Part shown: positions 9,509 to 19,902 of the stretch, piece after piece | Position numbering within the stretch: position 1 is the stretch's first letter | Layout of the letters: each line of letters begins with the position of its first letter | Assembly (NCBI RefSeq): GCF_900232945.1 | Contig: NZ_OCTU01000001.1 | Span: forward strand, 809,899-873,898 | DNA: 64,000 bases | Origin: Urinicoccus timonensis | GTDB lineage: Bacteria > Bacillota > Clostridia > Tissierellales > Peptoniphilaceae | Direction of reading: 5' to 3' | Notes under the pieces: model-generated | Database searches by the model: none | What the model saw: the letters and a program-made list of their open reading frames with translations, nothing else | Told to the model about the DNA's origin: nothing | Position numbers and translations under genes: made by a program

Positions 9509-9871
9509 CTATTTTTTCTTTGCTACTAGTTTCTTAGGACCCTTGCGAGTTCTAGCATTGGTCTTGGTCTTTTGTCCACGTACTGGAAGTCCACGACGGT
9601 GACGAATACCACGGTAGCAGTTGATTTCACGTAGACGCTTGATGTTCATTGCCACGTCTCTACGTAAGTCCCCTTCTACTGTGTAATGATCGATTTCATC
9701 ACGTAAAGCTGCTTCTTCAGCTTCTGTTAAGTCTTTTACACGTGTATTGTAGTCAATTCCAGTTTTATCTAGAATTTCTTGTGCTGTGGAGCGTCCAATC
9801 CCGAAGATATAGGTCAGGCCAATTTCCACTCTTTTTTCTCTGGGTAAGTCAATACCTGCAATTCTTGCCAT
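9509..9871 (-). CDS. rpsM: Small-subunit ribosomal protein S13
   Basis: 120 residues. The N-terminus [22 protein letters not shown] and the [19 protein letters not shown] tail are typical. S13 contacts the 30S head and the 50S subunit. It lies directly after rpmJ in the conserved infA-rpmJ-rpsM-rpsK order, with GGAGGTG before the start. Confidence 0.98.
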   Translation of the reverse strand: MARIAGIDLPREKRVEIGLTYIFGIGRSTAQEILDKTGIDYNTRVKDLTEAEEAALRDEIDHYTVEGDLRRDVAMNIKRLREINCYRGIRHRRGLPVRGQKTKTNARTRKGPKKLVAKKK

Positions 9872-9886
9872 GAGTGTTACACCTCC

Positions 9887-10000
9887 TTAACCTTGTCTTT
9901 GTTTATGTTTTGGGTTCTCACAGATAACCATGATGCGACCCTTTCTCTTAATAATCTTACATTTTTCACACATCTTTTTTACAGATGGTCTTACCTTCAT
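9887..10000 (-). CDS. rpmJ: Large-subunit ribosomal protein L36
   Basis: A 37-residue ORF in the correct place between infA and rpsM. It has the zinc-binding set Cys11, Cys14, Cys27, His32, so it is the zinc-containing form of L36. The sequence [15 protein letters not shown] is diagnostic. The ATG at 10000 follows AAGGAGGGATACA, and the stop is contiguous with the rpsM ribosome binding site. Confidence 0.97.
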   Translation of the reverse strand: MKVRPSVKKMCEKCKIIKRKGRIMVICENPKHKQRQG

Positions 10001-10014
10001 TGTATCCCTCCTTG

Positions 10015-10233
10015 TTACTTGTTACGCCAAGTAATTCTACCTCTGCTTAAATCATAAGGAGATAACTCTACGGTTACACGATCTCCTGGTAAGATACGGA
10101 TATAGTTCATACGTAGTTTCCCGGAGATATGTGCTAGAATTTCATATCCATTTTCCAACTCTACTTTAAAGTTGGTGTTGGGTAGGGCATCGGTTACGAT
10201 ACCTTCTACTTCTATGACATCATCTTTTGCCAA
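10015..10233 (-). CDS. infA: Translation initiation factor IF-1
   Basis: 72 residues, exactly the usual size. A single S1/OB fold with [35 protein letters not shown] and [13 protein letters not shown]. It blocks the ribosomal A site during initiation. It is 2 bp after the KOW-domain gene, so the two are cotranslated. Confidence 0.98.
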   Translation of the reverse strand: MAKDDVIEVEGIVTDALPNTNFKVELENGYEILAHISGKLRMNYIRILPGDRVTVELSPYDLSRGRITWRNK

Positions 10234-10235
10234 AT

Positions 10236-10505
10236 TTAAACCCTCCTTGGTTCATTGAATGCTTTTAATGCTTTACGAATCTTACTATCGTTTAGTCCTT
10301 CTTGGTCAAGGTCCACCCATTGCTTTAAGATTTGCACATGTTGGATCTTCTTTTTTTTCGGCTTGGCTAGTTTTCTTAGCTTGCCGTCCACTAGAAGTAC
10401 ATAGGTCTTGTCCACAACTTCCAGAACAAGAAAGTATCGATCTTTATCTCTTCCAGCTAAAGATCGTACCACTTGTCCTTGCTGAATCTCGCTTGTGGTT
10501 TGCAT
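10236..10505 (-). CDS. KOW-domain RNA-binding protein (COG2163, L14e-like)
   Basis: An 89-residue protein with an N-terminal KOW motif ([22 protein letters not shown]) and a basic middle [16 protein letters not shown]. Proteins of this type are found in clostridial spc operons next to infA and resemble archaeal/eukaryotic L14e; ribosome or rRNA association is inferred. Here it directly follows adk. The methionine aminopeptidase gene map, which usually lies between adk and this gene, is absent. Confidence 0.85.
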   Translation of the reverse strand: MQTTSEIQQGQVVRSLAGRDKDRYFLVLEVVDKTYVLLVDGKLRKLAKPKKKKIQHVQILKQWVDLDQEGLNDSKIRKALKAFNEPRRV

Positions 10506-10509
10506 TGGC

Positions 10510-11151
10510 TTAAGCCAATCCCTTTACTATTTGATCAAATACTTGGTCAATGTCTTGGGACCCATCGATGTTTAAAAGTAAGCCTTGGGCTCTGTAGTAG
10601 TCAATGAGAGGGGATGTTTGTTCTTTGTAAACCTTGATGCGGTTTTCCACTGTTTCTTTTGTGTCATCCGCTCTTTGGATCAATTGTCCTCCATCTACAT
10701 CACAGATGTCTTCTTCTTTGGGAGGGTTGTTTTTAACATGGTAGGTTGCTCCGCAGGATTTGCAAATTCTACGGCCGACTGCCCGTTCAACTAAGAGATT
10801 TTCGTCTACTTCCATGTTCACAACTCGATCTAATTGAATGCCCATTTTTTTCAGTTGAGCGTCTAAGGCCACAGCTTGGGCTACTGTTCTTGGAAATCCG
10901 TCTAACAAAAATCCATTTTCACAGTCTTTACGAGTTAAACGATCTTGAACTAGGGCTACAACTAAATGGTCTGGTACCAAATCTCCTTGGTCCATATATT
11001 TTTTTGCTTCCAGTCCTAAATCCGTTTCTTCTTTAATATTTTCTCTTAAAATATCTCCTGTTGAGATATGTGGAATTTGATACTTTTTAATAATTGATTC
11101 TGCTTGGGTGCCCTTTCCAGCTCCTGGTGGGCCTACAATAATAAGTCGCAT
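10510..11151 (-). CDS. adk: Adenylate kinase, zinc-containing long-lid type
   Basis: 213 residues. P-loop GPPGAGKGTQ at 7-16, the DGFPRT motif near 84-89 and a long lid with Cys130, Cys133, Cys150 and Asp153, the Cys3-Asp zinc site seen in many Gram-positive enzymes. It interconverts ATP+AMP and 2 ADP. It lies 9 bp after secY in the spc operon. Confidence 0.97.
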   Translation of the reverse strand: MRLIIVGPPGAGKGTQAESIIKKYQIPHISTGDILRENIKEETDLGLEAKKYMDQGDLVPDHLVVALVQDRLTRKDCENGFLLDGFPRTVAQAVALDAQLKKMGIQLDRVVNMEVDENLLVERAVGRRICKSCGATYHVKNNPPKEEDICDVDGGQLIQRADDTKETVENRIKVYKEQTSPLIDYYRAQGLLLNIDGSQDIDQVFDQIVKGLA

Positions 11152-11160
11152 GAGTTCCTC

Positions 11161-12441
11161 CTATTTTAAAAATCCTCGGTAGTGTCTCATTAGCATTTGT
11201 TGTTCAATAACTCGACCTGTTTCAAGAATAACTCCCACTACGATGATCATGCTCGTTCCACCAAAGTTAAAGCTCATTCCACTGGCTTTTGTTAAAAAGT
11301 AGGGAAGAACGGCTAGGATGGATAGGGCAATCCCACCTGGGAAAACTAAGCGGTTTACTGTCCGACTTAAATAATCACTGGTAGACCGGCCAGGACGGAT
11401 ACCTGGAATAAATCCACCGTTTTGTTGTAAGTTCTTGGAATATTCCACTGTGTTGAATTGGATGGTGGTATAGAAGAAAGTAAAGAAGACAATTAAGACG
11501 ATGGTCAAAATTGAATAGATACTTAAGCCCAACCAATTTCCTCCTGGTGAGAACCACTTGTCTACAAAGGCTGCGAAACCAGAATTCGGTCTAAAGAGCG
11601 CAATGGTTTGTGGCATGGCCATGATGGAGTTTGCAAAGATAATCGGCATAACCCCACTCATAAGAACCTTGATGGGAATATGGGTGGATTGTCCACCGTA
11701 CATTTTCCGACCTACAACGCGTTTTGCATATTGAACTGGAATCCGACGTTCTCCTTCGTTTAAGGTTACAACGAAGAATACGATGGCCAGGGCAATAATT
11801 ATAAATAGAATCAAAAAGATAACGGATGCTTTACCTGCCATAACAGCTACGACAGACCTGTAAATATCTGCTGGGAATCGAGATACGATACCGGCAAAGA
11901 TAATTAATGAAATTCCGTTTCCTATGCCGTGTTCTGTAATTAATTCGCCAATCCAAATTAAGAAACAAGAACCAGCCACGATAGATAATACAACGACTAG
12001 GTTTTCTAAGAATCCATTTGCTAAGACAGCTTGAGAAAAAGCACCATAAACATAGCCCAATGCTGTAACTAAAGCTAGAACTACAGATAGATATCTTGTG
12101 TATTTTGCAATTTTTTTACGGCCCGTTTCACCTTCCTTGGAAAGTGCTTCTAGGCTTGGAATTGCAATGGTCAACAGTTGCAGAACGATTGATGCGGTAA
12201 TGTAGGGATAGATGTTTGCAGCGAAAATCGTAAACCGACTGACTGCTCCCCCTGCCATTAAATCTAAAAATCCGAACAAACTACTTTGTCCATGAGATAA
12301 TAGGTTCGCAATATATGCTCTATCTACAAAGGGCACCGGAATGTTTGCGCCAATGCGATAGACTACCAGCATTAAAAGAGTAAAAATCATCTTTTTTCGA
12401 ATTTCCGGTACTTTCCACGCATCTCTGACAGTCTGCAACAT
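11161..12441 (-). CDS. secY: Preprotein translocase subunit SecY
   Basis: 426 residues with ten predicted membrane helices, the main pore subunit of the Sec channel. Family marks include the N-terminal VYRIGANIPVPFVD, the plug/lateral gate region, GERRIPVQYAKR in the cytoplasmic loop and PGIRPGRST near helix 8. Its ATG overlaps the rplO stop by 1 nt (TAATG), indicating coupling. Confidence 0.98.
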   Translation of the reverse strand: MLQTVRDAWKVPEIRKKMIFTLLMLVVYRIGANIPVPFVDRAYIANLLSHGQSSLFGFLDLMAGGAVSRFTIFAANIYPYITASIVLQLLTIAIPSLEALSKEGETGRKKIAKYTRYLSVVLALVTALGYVYGAFSQAVLANGFLENLVVVLSIVAGSCFLIWIGELITEHGIGNGISLIIFAGIVSRFPADIYRSVVAVMAGKASVIFLILFIIIALAIVFFVVTLNEGERRIPVQYAKRVVGRKMYGGQSTHIPIKVLMSGVMPIIFANSIMAMPQTIALFRPNSGFAAFVDKWFSPGGNWLGLSIYSILTIVLIVFFTFFYTTIQFNTVEYSKNLQQNGGFIPGIRPGRSTSDYLSRTVNRLVFPGGIALSILAVLPYFLTKASGMSFNFGGTSMIIVVGVILETGRVIEQQMLMRHYRGFLK

Positions 12442-12890
12442 TAGATCACCTCAGCCTTTCCTCCAGCCGCTTCAATCTTTTCACTTGCAGATTTTGTAAA
12501 GTGAGCTGCTTGAACAGTTACTTTTACAGTTAAGTCTCCGTTACCTAGGACTCTTAAGCCGTCTTTGGCCTTGTTCTTGTTAACAAGTCCTCTTTCAGCT
12601 AGGCTATCCAAGTTAACTGTATCTCCATCTTTAAAGCAATTTAATGTAGAAACATTAATTTGTGCAAATTGTTTACTAAGGTTGTTTGTAAAACCGCGTT
12701 TCGGCAAACGACGGAACAATGGCATTTGGCCCCCTTCAAATCCTGGGCGTACGCCACCACCGGAGCGTGCATTTTGACCCTTGTGACCACGTCCTGATGT
12801 TTTTCCTGTACCAGATCCAGGTCCTCGGCCTACACGTTTTTTTGCCTTAACACCGCCACCTTCTGCTGGGTGTAAGTCATGTAATTTCAT
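12441..12890 (-). CDS. rplO: Large-subunit ribosomal protein L15
   Basis: 149 residues: [11 protein letters not shown] start, then a Gly/Arg-rich stretch ([19 protein letters not shown]) and the central [18 protein letters not shown] motif. Two adjacent ATGs exist; the second (12890) is chosen because it is 6 rather than 3 nt from GGAGG and gives the standard N-terminus. It is followed by secY with a 1-nt overlap. Confidence 0.97.
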   Translation of the reverse strand: MKLHDLHPAEGGGVKAKKRVGRGPGSGTGKTSGRGHKGQNARSGGGVRPGFEGGQMPLFRRLPKRGFTNNLSKQFAQINVSTLNCFKDGDTVNLDSLAERGLVNKNKAKDGLRVLGNGDLTVKVTVQAAHFTKSASEKIEAAGGKAEVI

Positions 12891-12901
12891 CATGCACCTC
12901 C

Positions 12902-13078
12902 TTAATCCACGATTTCTACCATATAGTCAATGGCATTGATCATACCTCTAACTTGAGGTGTGTCTTGTTTTTCTAAGACTTGGCCTACTTTTGAAAAGCC
13001 AAGAGCTTTTACTGTTTTTTTATGCTTGCTTGTGCGTCCAATAGGGCTTTTAATCAATTTGATTTTAATTGTTTCCAT
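12902..13078 (-). CDS. rpmD: Large-subunit ribosomal protein L30
   Basis: A 58-residue ORF between rpsE and rplO. Its sequence begins [15 protein letters not shown] and ends with [14 protein letters not shown], matching bacterial L30. The ATG at 13078 follows AAGGGGGTTCATCA. It is small, which is why it is easily missed. Confidence 0.96.
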   Translation of the reverse strand: METIKIKLIKSPIGRTSKHKKTVKALGFSKVGQVLEKQDTPQVRGMINAIDYMVEIVD

Positions 13079-13090
13079 TGATGAACCCCC

Positions 13091-13597
13091 TTATCCTAAA
13101 ATTTCTTCTACACTCTTACCACGAAGTTTTGCTACATCTTCTGCAGTTTTTAAGCGTGTAAGAGCATCCATTGTTGCATTAACGGTATTTCTAGGATTGT
13201 TTGAGCCAATGTTTTTGGTACGAATATCAGAAATTCCAGCTAATTCACACACAGCCCGCACTGCTCCACCGGCGATAACTCCGGTACCAGGCGCTGCTGG
13301 TTTTAAAAATACTTTTCCAGCTCCAGACACTCCATAAATTTCGTGAGGAATTGATGAGTCTAGTAAGCTTACTGAAACAAGATTTTTACGAGCGTCTTGT
13401 GCTGCCTTGCGGATTGCTTCAGGAACTTCTAAGGCTTTTCCTGTACCAATGCCCACGTGACCATTGTGGTCACCTACTGCTACTAAGGCGCTGAAACGGA
13501 AGTTCCGTCCACCTTTTACAACCTTAGCTACACGGCTAATGGACACAACGCGTTCTTCTAAATCTAATTCACCTGCGTCTATTTTAGTACGTCTCAA
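13091..13597 (-). CDS. rpsE: Small-subunit ribosomal protein S5, TTG start
   Basis: 168 residues from a TTG codon at 13597, seven bases after AAAGGAGGG. A longer frame opens further upstream but would overlap rplR by 38 nt and has no ribosome binding site. Motifs: [22 protein letters not shown] in the double-stranded RNA-binding domain and [18 protein letters not shown]5 lies near the mRNA entry and affects decoding accuracy. Confidence 0.95.
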   Translation of the reverse strand: MRRTKIDAGELDLEERVVSISRVAKVVKGGRNFRFSALVAVGDHNGHVGIGTGKALEVPEAIRKAAQDARKNLVSVSLLDSSIPHEIYGVSGAGKVFLKPAAPGTGVIAGGAVRAVCELAGISDIRTKNIGSNNPRNTVNATMDALTRLKTAEDVAKLRGKSVEEILG

Positions 13598-13613
13598 GAA
13601 TTTCCCTCCTTTA

Positions 13614-13976
13614 TTAGAATTTAAGTCCGGCTTCTCTTGCTGCTTCAGCAAGGGCTGCTATACGTCCGTGATAGATGTAACCTGACCGGTCGAAAACTGC
13701 TTCTTCGATTCCCTTTTCCTTAGCACGTTCTGCAATTAAGGTTCCTACTGCTTTTGCAGCGTCCATATTCTTTGTGCTGTCTAGTTCTAGGGTTTTATCT
13801 AAAGTAGATGCTTGAGCAAGTGTGTGACCAGCTACATCATCAATTAATTGCGCATAGATGTGTGCATCGGAACGATAAACAGAAAGTCTTGGCTTTTCGC
13901 TTGTTCCTGAGACTTTATTTCTAACTCGGGCATGGCGTTTTTTACGGTTCGCATTCCGATCTATCTTTTTAATCAT
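13614..13976 (-). CDS. rplR: Large-subunit ribosomal protein L18
   Basis: 120 residues. The N-terminal basic stretch and [23 protein letters not shown] are typical, as is [24 protein letters not shown] at the end. L18 binds 5S rRNA. It lies between rplF and rpsE in standard order. Confidence 0.98.
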   Translation of the reverse strand: MIKKIDRNANRKKRHARVRNKVSGTSEKPRLSVYRSDAHIYAQLIDDVAGHTLAQASTLDKTLELDSTKNMDAAKAVGTLIAERAKEKGIEEAVFDRSGYIYHGRIAALAEAAREAGLKF

Positions 13977-13990
13977 AAAATCTCTCCTTT

Positions 13991-14530
13991 CTATTTACCT
14001 GTCTTACCAACTTTACGACGGATGTGTTCGTCTACATATTTGATTCCCTTACCCTTGTATGGTTCTGGGCTACGGAAGCTACGAATGTAGGCTGCATATG
14101 CGCCGACTTTTTGCTTGTCTGCACCTGAAATGGTAATTTTGTTTGCAGATGGAACTTCTACAGTAATTCCTTCTGGTGCGTCTAATTCTAAAGGATGTGA
14201 AAATCCTAATGTTAAGGATAACTTGTTGCCATTTTTAGCAGCACGGTATCCAGTTCCAACGATTTCAAGTTCTTTTTGATATCCATTGGCTACGCCCTCA
14301 ACCATGTTCGCTACTAGGGAGCGACTTAGGCCGTGACTTGCTCTGGTGTTCTTTTTATCGTCACTTCTTTGAATGATAATTTGGTTATCTTCTTGGCTGA
14401 TCTCCATGTGTGGATCGATGGCTTGTGTTAAAGTACCCTTTGGACCTTTGACTTCAACCACGTTGTCTGGAGAAATAGTGACGGTTACACCGCTTGGAAT
14501 ATCAATTGGTTTTTTTCCAATTCTAGACAT
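13991..14530 (-). CDS. rplF: Large-subunit ribosomal protein L6
   Basis: 179 residues with two related domains and the C-terminal signature [26 protein letters not shown]6 binds helix 97 of 23S rRNA near the factor-binding site. The ATG follows AGGAGGTGTAGAT. Confidence 0.98.
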   Translation of the reverse strand: MSRIGKKPIDIPSGVTVTISPDNVVEVKGPKGTLTQAIDPHMEISQEDNQIIIQRSDDKKNTRASHGLSRSLVANMVEGVANGYQKELEIVGTGYRAAKNGNKLSLTLGFSHPLELDAPEGITVEVPSANKITISGADKQKVGAYAAYIRSFRSPEPYKGKGIKYVDEHIRRKVGKTGK

Positions 14531-14546
14531 ATCTACACCTCCTAGA

Positions 14547-14942
14547 CTACCATACGTAACATACTACTTCGCCACCAATGCCTTCTTTGCGGCATTCTTT
14601 GTCTGTTAAAAGACCCTTTGATGTTGAAATAATTGCTGTTCCTAAACCACCTAGTACCTTGGGTACATCGCCAGCTTTTGCGTAAACACGCAAGCCTGGT
14701 TTAGAGATTCTTTTGATTCCAGAGATTACTTTTTCTCCTTCATCACTGTATTTTAAAGTTATTCTTAAAACATTTTGCTTGTTATCTTCGATAAGTTCAA
14801 CGTTTTTAATATAACCTTCTCTTAATAAAATATCCGAAATTCCTTTTTTCACATTTGAGCTTGGCACATCCACTGTTGCGTGTTTTGCATGAGCTCCATT
14901 GCGAATTCTTGTAAGCATATCTGCTATAGGATCTGTCATCAT
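14547..14942 (-). CDS. rpsH: Small-subunit ribosomal protein S8
   Basis: 131 residues. [15 protein letters not shown] at the start and the C-terminal [22 protein letters not shown] are diagnostic. S8 binds 16S rRNA helix 21 and in many bacteria represses its own operon. The first of two ATGs is kept, 7 nt from AGGAGG. Confidence 0.98.
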   Translation of the reverse strand: MMTDPIADMLTRIRNGAHAKHATVDVPSSNVKKGISDILLREGYIKNVELIEDNKQNVLRITLKYSDEGEKVISGIKRISKPGLRVYAKAGDVPKVLGGLGTAIISTSKGLLTDKECRKEGIGGEVVCYVW

Positions 14943-14960
14943 AGCACTTCCTCCTTTCGG

Positions 14961-15146
14961 TTACCAGCTGGCCTTACGAACGCCAGGGATTTCCCCACGA
15001 TAGGCCAACTTTCTGAAGCATATGCGACAAATGCCATACTTACGAAGTACCGCATGAGGTCTTCCACAAATGCTACAACGTGTATAGGCTCTTGTTGAAT
15101 ATTTCGGTTTTCTTTTTTGCTTTGCAATCATAGATTTTTTTGCCAC
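14961..15146 (-). CDS. rpsZ: Small-subunit ribosomal protein S14, zinc (type Z) form
   Basis: 61 residues with the CxxC...CxxC zinc site Cys24, Cys27, Cys40, Cys43, which marks the short zinc-binding S14 of Gram-positive bacteria. The ending [11 protein letters not shown] is typical. It sits between rplE and rpsH. Confidence 0.97.
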   Translation of the reverse strand: MAKKSMIAKQKRKPKYSTRAYTRCSICGRPHAVLRKYGICRICFRKLAYRGEIPGVRKASW

Positions 15147-15157
15147 AAGATACCTCC

Positions 15158-15703
15158 TTATTCCTTCGTAAATGGCATTCCCATTTTTTCTAGGAACACC
15201 TTGGCTTCTTCGTCTGTTTCAGCTGTTGTAACAATTACAACATTCATGCCGCGTAAGGCATCTACTTCGTCGTATTCAATTTCAGGGAAGATTAATTGTT
15301 CTTTGATCCCTAAAGAGTAGTTTCCACGACCGTCAAAAGCTGTCTTGCTAATTCCACGGAAGTCACGGACCCGAGGAAGAGCAACATTCATTAGCTTGTC
15401 TAGGAAATCATACATTTTTTGACCACGAAGGGTTACCTTACAACCAATTTTTTGGCCTTCTCTTAATTTAAAGTTCGCAATTGATTTTTTTGCTTGAGTA
15501 ACTAGAGGAGCTTGGCCTGTAATGGTTCTTAGGTCTTTTACAGCTGATTCTAAAGCTTTTGGATTTTCTTTTGCTTCACCAACACCAATGTTTACAATAA
15601 TCTTTTCAAGTTTTGGAACTTGCATAACATTCTTGTATTCAAATGTGTCCATTAGGAAGCCTTTTACTTCTCCATCATATTTATCTTTTAATCTGGATTC
15701 CAT
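15158..15703 (-). CDS. rplE: Large-subunit ribosomal protein L5
   Basis: 181 residues. Segments [47 protein letters not shown] and [15 protein letters not shown] are family marks. L5 binds 5S rRNA and contacts the P-site tRNA. Confidence 0.98.
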   Translation of the reverse strand: MESRLKDKYDGEVKGFLMDTFEYKNVMQVPKLEKIIVNIGVGEAKENPKALESAVKDLRTITGQAPLVTQAKKSIANFKLREGQKIGCKVTLRGQKMYDFLDKLMNVALPRVRDFRGISKTAFDGRGNYSLGIKEQLIFPEIEYDEVDALRGMNVVIVTTAETDEEAKVFLEKMGMPFTKE

Positions 15704-15713
15704 TTCAGCCTCC

Positions 15714-16025
15714 TTACTTGTCTATCTTCGTACCAGCGGGACGCATAATACGAACTTTTTTACCATCTTCGATTTGATATCCAACCCGTACACCTTTTTT
15801 GGATTTTGCATCATAGTACATAACATTGGATACGTGGATGGGTGCTTCTGATTTTTTAATTCCACCAGGTTCTTGTGGTCCGCGTGGTTTAATATGGCGA
15901 GTTACCATGTTCACGCCTTCAACAATAACCCTATCTTCTTTAGGAAGCACTCTTTTAACTTTTCCGGTTTTACCACGATCTTTTCCGGAGATTACAATAA
16001 CTGTATCGTCTGTTTTAATTTTCAA
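15714..16025 (-). CDS. rplX: Large-subunit ribosomal protein L24
   Basis: 103 residues with a KOW motif in [22 protein letters not shown] near the N-terminus and [14 protein letters not shown]24 is an assembly initiator of the 50S subunit. It lies 10 bp before rplE. Confidence 0.98.
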   Translation of the reverse strand: MKIKTDDTVIVISGKDRGKTGKVKRVLPKEDRVIVEGVNMVTRHIKPRGPQEPGGIKKSEAPIHVSNVMYYDAKSKKGVRVGYQIEDGKKVRIMRPAGTKIDK

Positions 16026-16036
16026 TGCGACACCTC

Positions 16037-16405
16037 CTAGAGTACTTCTGGAGCCAAGGAAATGATCTTCATAAAGTTATCTCCACGAAGTTCACGAGTA
16101 ACTGGCCCAAAGATACGAGTTCCTACAGGACTTTTATCTTCTTTTATAATAACAGCTGCGTTGTCATCAAAGCGGATATAGCTTCCATCTGGACGACGGA
16201 TACCCTTTGTTGAACGGACAATAACTGCCTTAACTACTTGTCCTTTTTTCACAACTCCACCTGGAATTGCATGCTTTACACTGCATACAACAACATCACC
16301 AATGTTGGCAATGCGGCGGTTTGTTCCACCAAGGACTTTAATAACTAAGAGTTCTCTTGCACCGGAGTTATCAGCAACGCGCATTCTAGATTCTTGTTGT
16401 AACAT
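16037..16405 (-). CDS. rplN: Large-subunit ribosomal protein L14
   Basis: 122 residues, the usual size. [36 protein letters not shown] and the end [15 protein letters not shown] identify it. L14 contributes to the intersubunit bridge with 16S rRNA. Confidence 0.98.
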   Translation of the reverse strand: MLQQESRMRVADNSGARELLVIKVLGGTNRRIANIGDVVVCSVKHAIPGGVVKKGQVVKAVIVRSTKGIRRPDGSYIRFDDNAAVIIKEDKSPVGTRIFGPVTRELRGDNFMKIISLAPEVL

Positions 16406-16428
16406 ACAAACCTCCTTATCAAAAAAAC

Positions 16429-16683
16429 TTACTTAGCTCGTTCAAGGATTTCAACAAGTCTCCACCGTTTGTCCTTGGACAGGGGTCTTGTTTCCATCAA
16501 ACGAACGCGATCACCTATTTTAGCTGTATTTTCTTCATCATGAGCCTTGAATTTAGACGTCTTTTTGAAGCGTTTACCATAAATAGGATGTGTCTTAAAG
16601 GTTGTGGTTGATACAACAATTGTTTTATCCATTTTATCGGAGACAACAATTCCTGAAATAACTTTTCTTGCGTTTCTTTCCAT
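16429..16683 (-). CDS. rpsQ: Small-subunit ribosomal protein S17
   Basis: 84 residues. [21 protein letters not shown] and the OB-fold segment [20 protein letters not shown] are typical. S17 binds the 5' domain of 16S rRNA. It lies 3 bp after rpmC. Confidence 0.98.
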   Translation of the reverse strand: MERNARKVISGIVVSDKMDKTIVVSTTTFKTHPIYGKRFKKTSKFKAHDEENTAKIGDRVRLMETRPLSKDKRWRLVEILERAK

Positions 16684-16686
16684 TGA

Positions 16687-16893
16687 TTATGCCTCCTTCC
16701 CTAAATCAAGCTCACGTTCTCTAAGAATGGTTTTAACACGAGCGATATCTTTTTTTACTAGGCGAATCGAAGATGAATTATCCAATTGACCTGTTGCTAA
16801 TTGAAAGCGTAGGTTGAACAGTTCATTCTTAAGTTCTGCTACCTTGTTGGTTAATTCTTCTGTTGACAATTGGCGAATTTCCTTAACTTTCAC
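16687..16893 (-). CDS. rpmC: Large-subunit ribosomal protein L29, GTG start
   Basis: 68 residues from a GTG at 16893, giving the usual N-terminus [14 protein letters not shown]. The GTG lies 5 nt after a GGATGGTGA sequence that matches the anti-Shine-Dalgarno end well; ATG codons further upstream would add a non-conserved extension inside rplP. The frame overlaps the rplP stop by 11 nt. L29 sits by the exit tunnel and helps dock trigger factor and SRP. Confidence 0.88.
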   Translation of the reverse strand: MKVKEIRQLSTEELTNKVAELKNELFNLRFQLATGQLDNSSSIRLVKKDIARVKTILRERELDLGKEA

Positions 16894-17320
16894 TTGATTC
16901 ACCATCCTTTTCTTCATAACGAGCCACGAAACGTGTTTTGATTGGAAGCTTGTTGGATGCTAAACGCATTGCTTCACGAGCAGTTTCTTCACTAACTCCA
17001 CTCATTTCAAATAAAACACGACCTGGCTTTACTACACTGACCCAGTAAGATGGAGCCCCTTTACCTGAACCCATCCGAGTTTCAGCTGGCTTTTCAGTAA
17101 CTGGTTTGTCTGGGAAAATTTTAATCCAAATGTTCCCACCACGACGGATGTACCGAGTCATTGCACGACGGGCAGCTTCTATTTGGTTCGAGGTGATCCA
17201 AGAAGGTTCCAAGGCTTGGATGCCGTAATCACCGTATGTTAAGGTATTACCGCGACTGGCATTGCCCTTCATTCTGCCTCGATGAACACGACGATATTTC
17301 ACTCTTTTTGGCATTAACAT
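16883..17320 (-). CDS. rplP: Large-subunit ribosomal protein L16
   Basis: 145 residues. [35 protein letters not shown] and [19 protein letters not shown] are classic L16 segments. L16 completes the A-site region of the peptidyl transferase centre. The first ATG, 8 nt after GGAAGGAG, adds Met-Leu to the standard start. Confidence 0.98.
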   Translation of the reverse strand: MLMPKRVKYRRVHRGRMKGNASRGNTLTYGDYGIQALEPSWITSNQIEAARRAMTRYIRRGGNIWIKIFPDKPVTEKPAETRMGSGKGAPSYWVSVVKPGRVLFEMSGVSEETAREAMRLASNKLPIKTRFVARYEEKDGESSES

Positions 17321-17341
17321 AAGCGTCTCTCCTTCCTTGGA

Positions 17342-18106
17342 TTATGCATGATCCCTATCTTGAGGTCTTCTGTTGTTTGAAGGCCTACGACGGTTTCTGC
17401 GATCCTTATTATCTCTCTTATCACGGTCAAAACCGCGTTTGTTATCACGACGATTGTTTGGTCTATTTCCTTTAAATTCAGGAAGAACTTCTCCCTTATA
17501 GAGCCAAACTTTTACCCCGATCTTACCATAGGTAGTATCTGCTTCAGCAAATCCATAGTCAATATCTGCACGAAGGGTTTGTAGAGGAATCGTTCCTTCA
17601 CTGTAACCTTCAGTACGAGCCATGTCTGCTCCACCTAAACGACCGGAAACAGAAGTTTTGATTCCCTTAGCTCCTAAACGCATGGTGCGTTGGATGGCTT
17701 GTTTCATAGCACGACGGAATGAAACTCTGCGTTCTAGGGAAAAAGCAATGTTTTCTGCAACAAGTTGAGCATCCATATCTGGAGTCTTAACTTCTTCAAC
17801 ATTGACAACCACACTTCTCTTGGTTCTTTTTTCTAATTCTGCTCTTAATTCTTCAACACCTGCTCCCCCGCGGCCAATGACCATACCAGGTTTTGCAGTG
17901 TAAACTGTTACTTTTACTTTATTCGCAGCACGTTCAATTTGAATATTGGAGATTCCAGCTTGGAAAAGAGATTCTTTCACGTATTTGCGAATTTTATTAT
18001 CTTCTAATAAAAGTTCCCCGAAGTCTTTGCTTTTTGCATACCATTTGGAGTCCCAATCTTTGATGACGCCAACTCTAAGTCCCTTCGGATTTACTTTTTG
18101 ACCCAT
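17342..18106 (-). CDS. rpsC: Small-subunit ribosomal protein S3 with basic tail
   Basis: 254 residues. KH domain with [17 protein letters not shown] and the C-terminal domain with [19 protein letters not shown] and [19 protein letters not shown]. After about residue 210 there is an Arg/Asn/Asp/Lys-rich, probably disordered tail of some 45 residues, which makes the protein longer than the common 210-230. S3 lines the mRNA entry tunnel. Confidence 0.97.
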   Translation of the reverse strand: MGQKVNPKGLRVGVIKDWDSKWYAKSKDFGELLLEDNKIRKYVKESLFQAGISNIQIERAANKVKVTVYTAKPGMVIGRGGAGVEELRAELEKRTKRSVVVNVEEVKTPDMDAQLVAENIAFSLERRVSFRRAMKQAIQRTMRLGAKGIKTSVSGRLGGADMARTEGYSEGTIPLQTLRADIDYGFAEADTTYGKIGVKVWLYKGEVLPEFKGNRPNNRRDNKRGFDRDKRDNKDRRNRRRPSNNRRPQDRDHA

Positions 18107-18119
18107 GTCTAAACCCCCT

Positions 18120-18455
18120 TTATTCTCGCTCTGCTACAACTACGCCGATGTGGCTACTTCTCTTTAAGATAGGATATGCCATCCCTTTAGCCTTTGGGCG
18201 AAAACGCTTCATTGTAGGGCCATCATTGGCATAAGCTTCTTTTACATAAAGATCTGCACGATCTAAGCTTAAGTTGTTTTCTGCGTTTGCAACAGCAGAT
18301 TTTAATACCTTATATAATTCTTTTGCCCCACGTTTTGTAGTAAATTCTAATTTTGCCAGTGCTTCATCAACTTGAAGCCCACGAATTTCATTACAGATGA
18401 ATTGAACTTTTAGTGGGGAAATACGAACATATTTTGCAATAGCTTTTGCTTCCAT
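18120..18455 (-). CDS. rplV: Large-subunit ribosomal protein L22
   Basis: 111 residues. [20 protein letters not shown] and the C-terminal loop region [21 protein letters not shown] identify it. Its hairpin lines the exit tunnel and is a macrolide-resistance position. Confidence 0.98.
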   Translation of the reverse strand: MEAKAIAKYVRISPLKVQFICNEIRGLQVDEALAKLEFTTKRGAKELYKVLKSAVANAENNLSLDRADLYVKEAYANDGPTMKRFRPKAKGMAYPILKRSSHIGVVVAERE

Positions 18456-18465
18456 TTTTCCCTCC

Positions 18466-18744
18466 TTATTTTACCGTAGTAGACTTATCAGCAGTGTGGC
18501 CACGGAAAGTTCTAGTTAGTACGAATTCACCTAATTTATGACCAACCATATCTTCTGTGATATATACAGGCACATGTTTACGACCATCGTGTACAGCAAT
18601 AGTGTGAGATACCATTTCTGGGAAGATGGTGGAACGACGTGACCATGTCTTAATAACTTTCTTTTCGTTTTTTTCGTTTAAAGCGTCAACCTTTTTTAAT
18701 AGATGTTCATCTGCAAAAGGTCCTTTTTTTAATGAACGACTCAT
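18466..18744 (-). CDS. rpsS: Small-subunit ribosomal protein S19
   Basis: 92 residues. [40 protein letters not shown] and [16 protein letters not shown] are diagnostic. S19 forms part of the 30S head with S13. It follows rplB by 17 bp. Confidence 0.98.
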   Translation of the reverse strand: MSRSLKKGPFADEHLLKKVDALNEKNEKKVIKTWSRRSTIFPEMVSHTIAVHDGRKHVPVYITEDMVGHKLGEFVLTRTFRGHTADKSTTVK

Positions 18745-18761
18745 GGATATCCTCCTCTCAA

Positions 18762-19592
18762 CTATTTCTTACGACGACGTACAATATACATGTCGGATTT
18801 TTTATTCTTCTTACGTGTTTTTAAGCCTAGAGCTTTTTTACCCCATGGTGTCATTGGAGATGGACGACCAATTGGTGTTCTACCTTCCCCACCACCATGT
18901 GGATGGTCTACCGGGTTCATAGCGGATCCACGTACATGTGGACGAACGCCCATGTGACGTTTACGACCGGCCTTACCAAGGGTGATTAATTCGTTGGATA
19001 CATTTCCAACTTGTCCAACAGTCGCCCGGCATTCAATGCTGACACGACGGTATTCACCAGAGGGAAGACGAAGGTTGGCATACTTGCCTTCCTTTGCTGT
19101 TAATTGAGCACTTGTTCCTGCAGAACGTGCTAATTGACCACCCTTGCCTGGGATTAATTCAATGTTGTGAACAACAGTACCTACTGGGATGTCCTTTAAT
19201 TTAAGAGCATTTCCCACCTTGATATCTGCTTCTTCTCCGGATTCAATTTCATCTCCTACCTTTAAACCAACAGGTTGTAGGATGTATCTTTTTTCTCCGT
19301 CTGCATAGTTAATAAGAGCAATGTAGGCTGTTCTGTTTGGATCGTATTCAATGGTAGCAACACGTCCTGGGATGCCATCCTTGTTTCTCTTAAAGTCAAT
19401 GATACGGTATTTTTTTCTTGCTCCACCACCGCGGTGTCTGCTAGTGATACGACCATGTGCGTTACGGCCAGAATGTTTATTTAATGAAACAACAAGAGAT
19501 TTTTCAGGTTTATTGGTAGTAATCTCTTCAAATGTTGAAACAGTCATTTCTCTACGAGCAGGAGTGGTGGGTTTAAACCCTCTAATCGCCAT
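18762..19592 (-). CDS. rplB: Large-subunit ribosomal protein L2
   Basis: 276 residues, normal length. [47 protein letters not shown] (in part) and the functionally important [14 protein letters not shown] segment are present. L2 is required for peptidyl transferase assembly and subunit joining. Confidence 0.98.
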   Translation of the reverse strand: MAIRGFKPTTPARREMTVSTFEEITTNKPEKSLVVSLNKHSGRNAHGRITSRHRGGGARKKYRIIDFKRNKDGIPGRVATIEYDPNRTAYIALINYADGEKRYILQPVGLKVGDEIESGEEADIKVGNALKLKDIPVGTVVHNIELIPGKGGQLARSAGTSAQLTAKEGKYANLRLPSGEYRRVSIECRATVGQVGNVSNELITLGKAGRKRHMGVRPHVRGSAMNPVDHPHGGGEGRTPIGRPSPMTPWGKKALGLKTRKKNKKSDMYIVRRRKK

Positions 19593-19609
19593 TTGAATTC
19601 CTCCTTATC

Positions 19610-19900
19610 TTATTGCATACCTTCGAAAAACTCGATGGAGTTGGAGTCTTCCGTCAACTTCACAATGGCTTTTTTCCAAGCTGGTCTACGGCCTTGGTTA
19701 GCTCCTTGACGCTTCATTTTGCCACGCATGTTCATGGTATTGACACGTTCAACTGTCACATCGAAAATTTGCTCAATTGCCTTTTTGATTTCAGACTTGT
19801 TTGCTCCACGAGCAACAACAAAGGTGTATTTTCCTTGTTCCATATCGTCCATACTTTTTTCAGTAACCAAGGGACGAATAATAATATCATGCACGTTCAT
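19610..19900 (-). CDS. rplW: Large-subunit ribosomal protein L23
   Basis: 96 residues. [21 protein letters not shown], the conserved [12 protein letters not shown] and [13 protein letters not shown] identify it. L23 is the docking site for trigger factor and SRP at the tunnel exit. It lies 2 bp after rplD. Confidence 0.98.
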   Translation of the reverse strand: MNVHDIIIRPLVTEKSMDDMEQGKYTFVVARGANKSEIKKAIEQIFDVTVERVNTMNMRGKMKRQGANQGRRPAWKKAIVKLTEDSNSIEFFEGMQ

Positions 19901-19902
19901 GA

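Noticed and set aside
13598..13651. Longer N-terminus of rpsE
   Set aside because: It would overlap rplR and has no ribosome binding site, whereas TTG at 13597 follows AAAGGAGGG and gives the family length.
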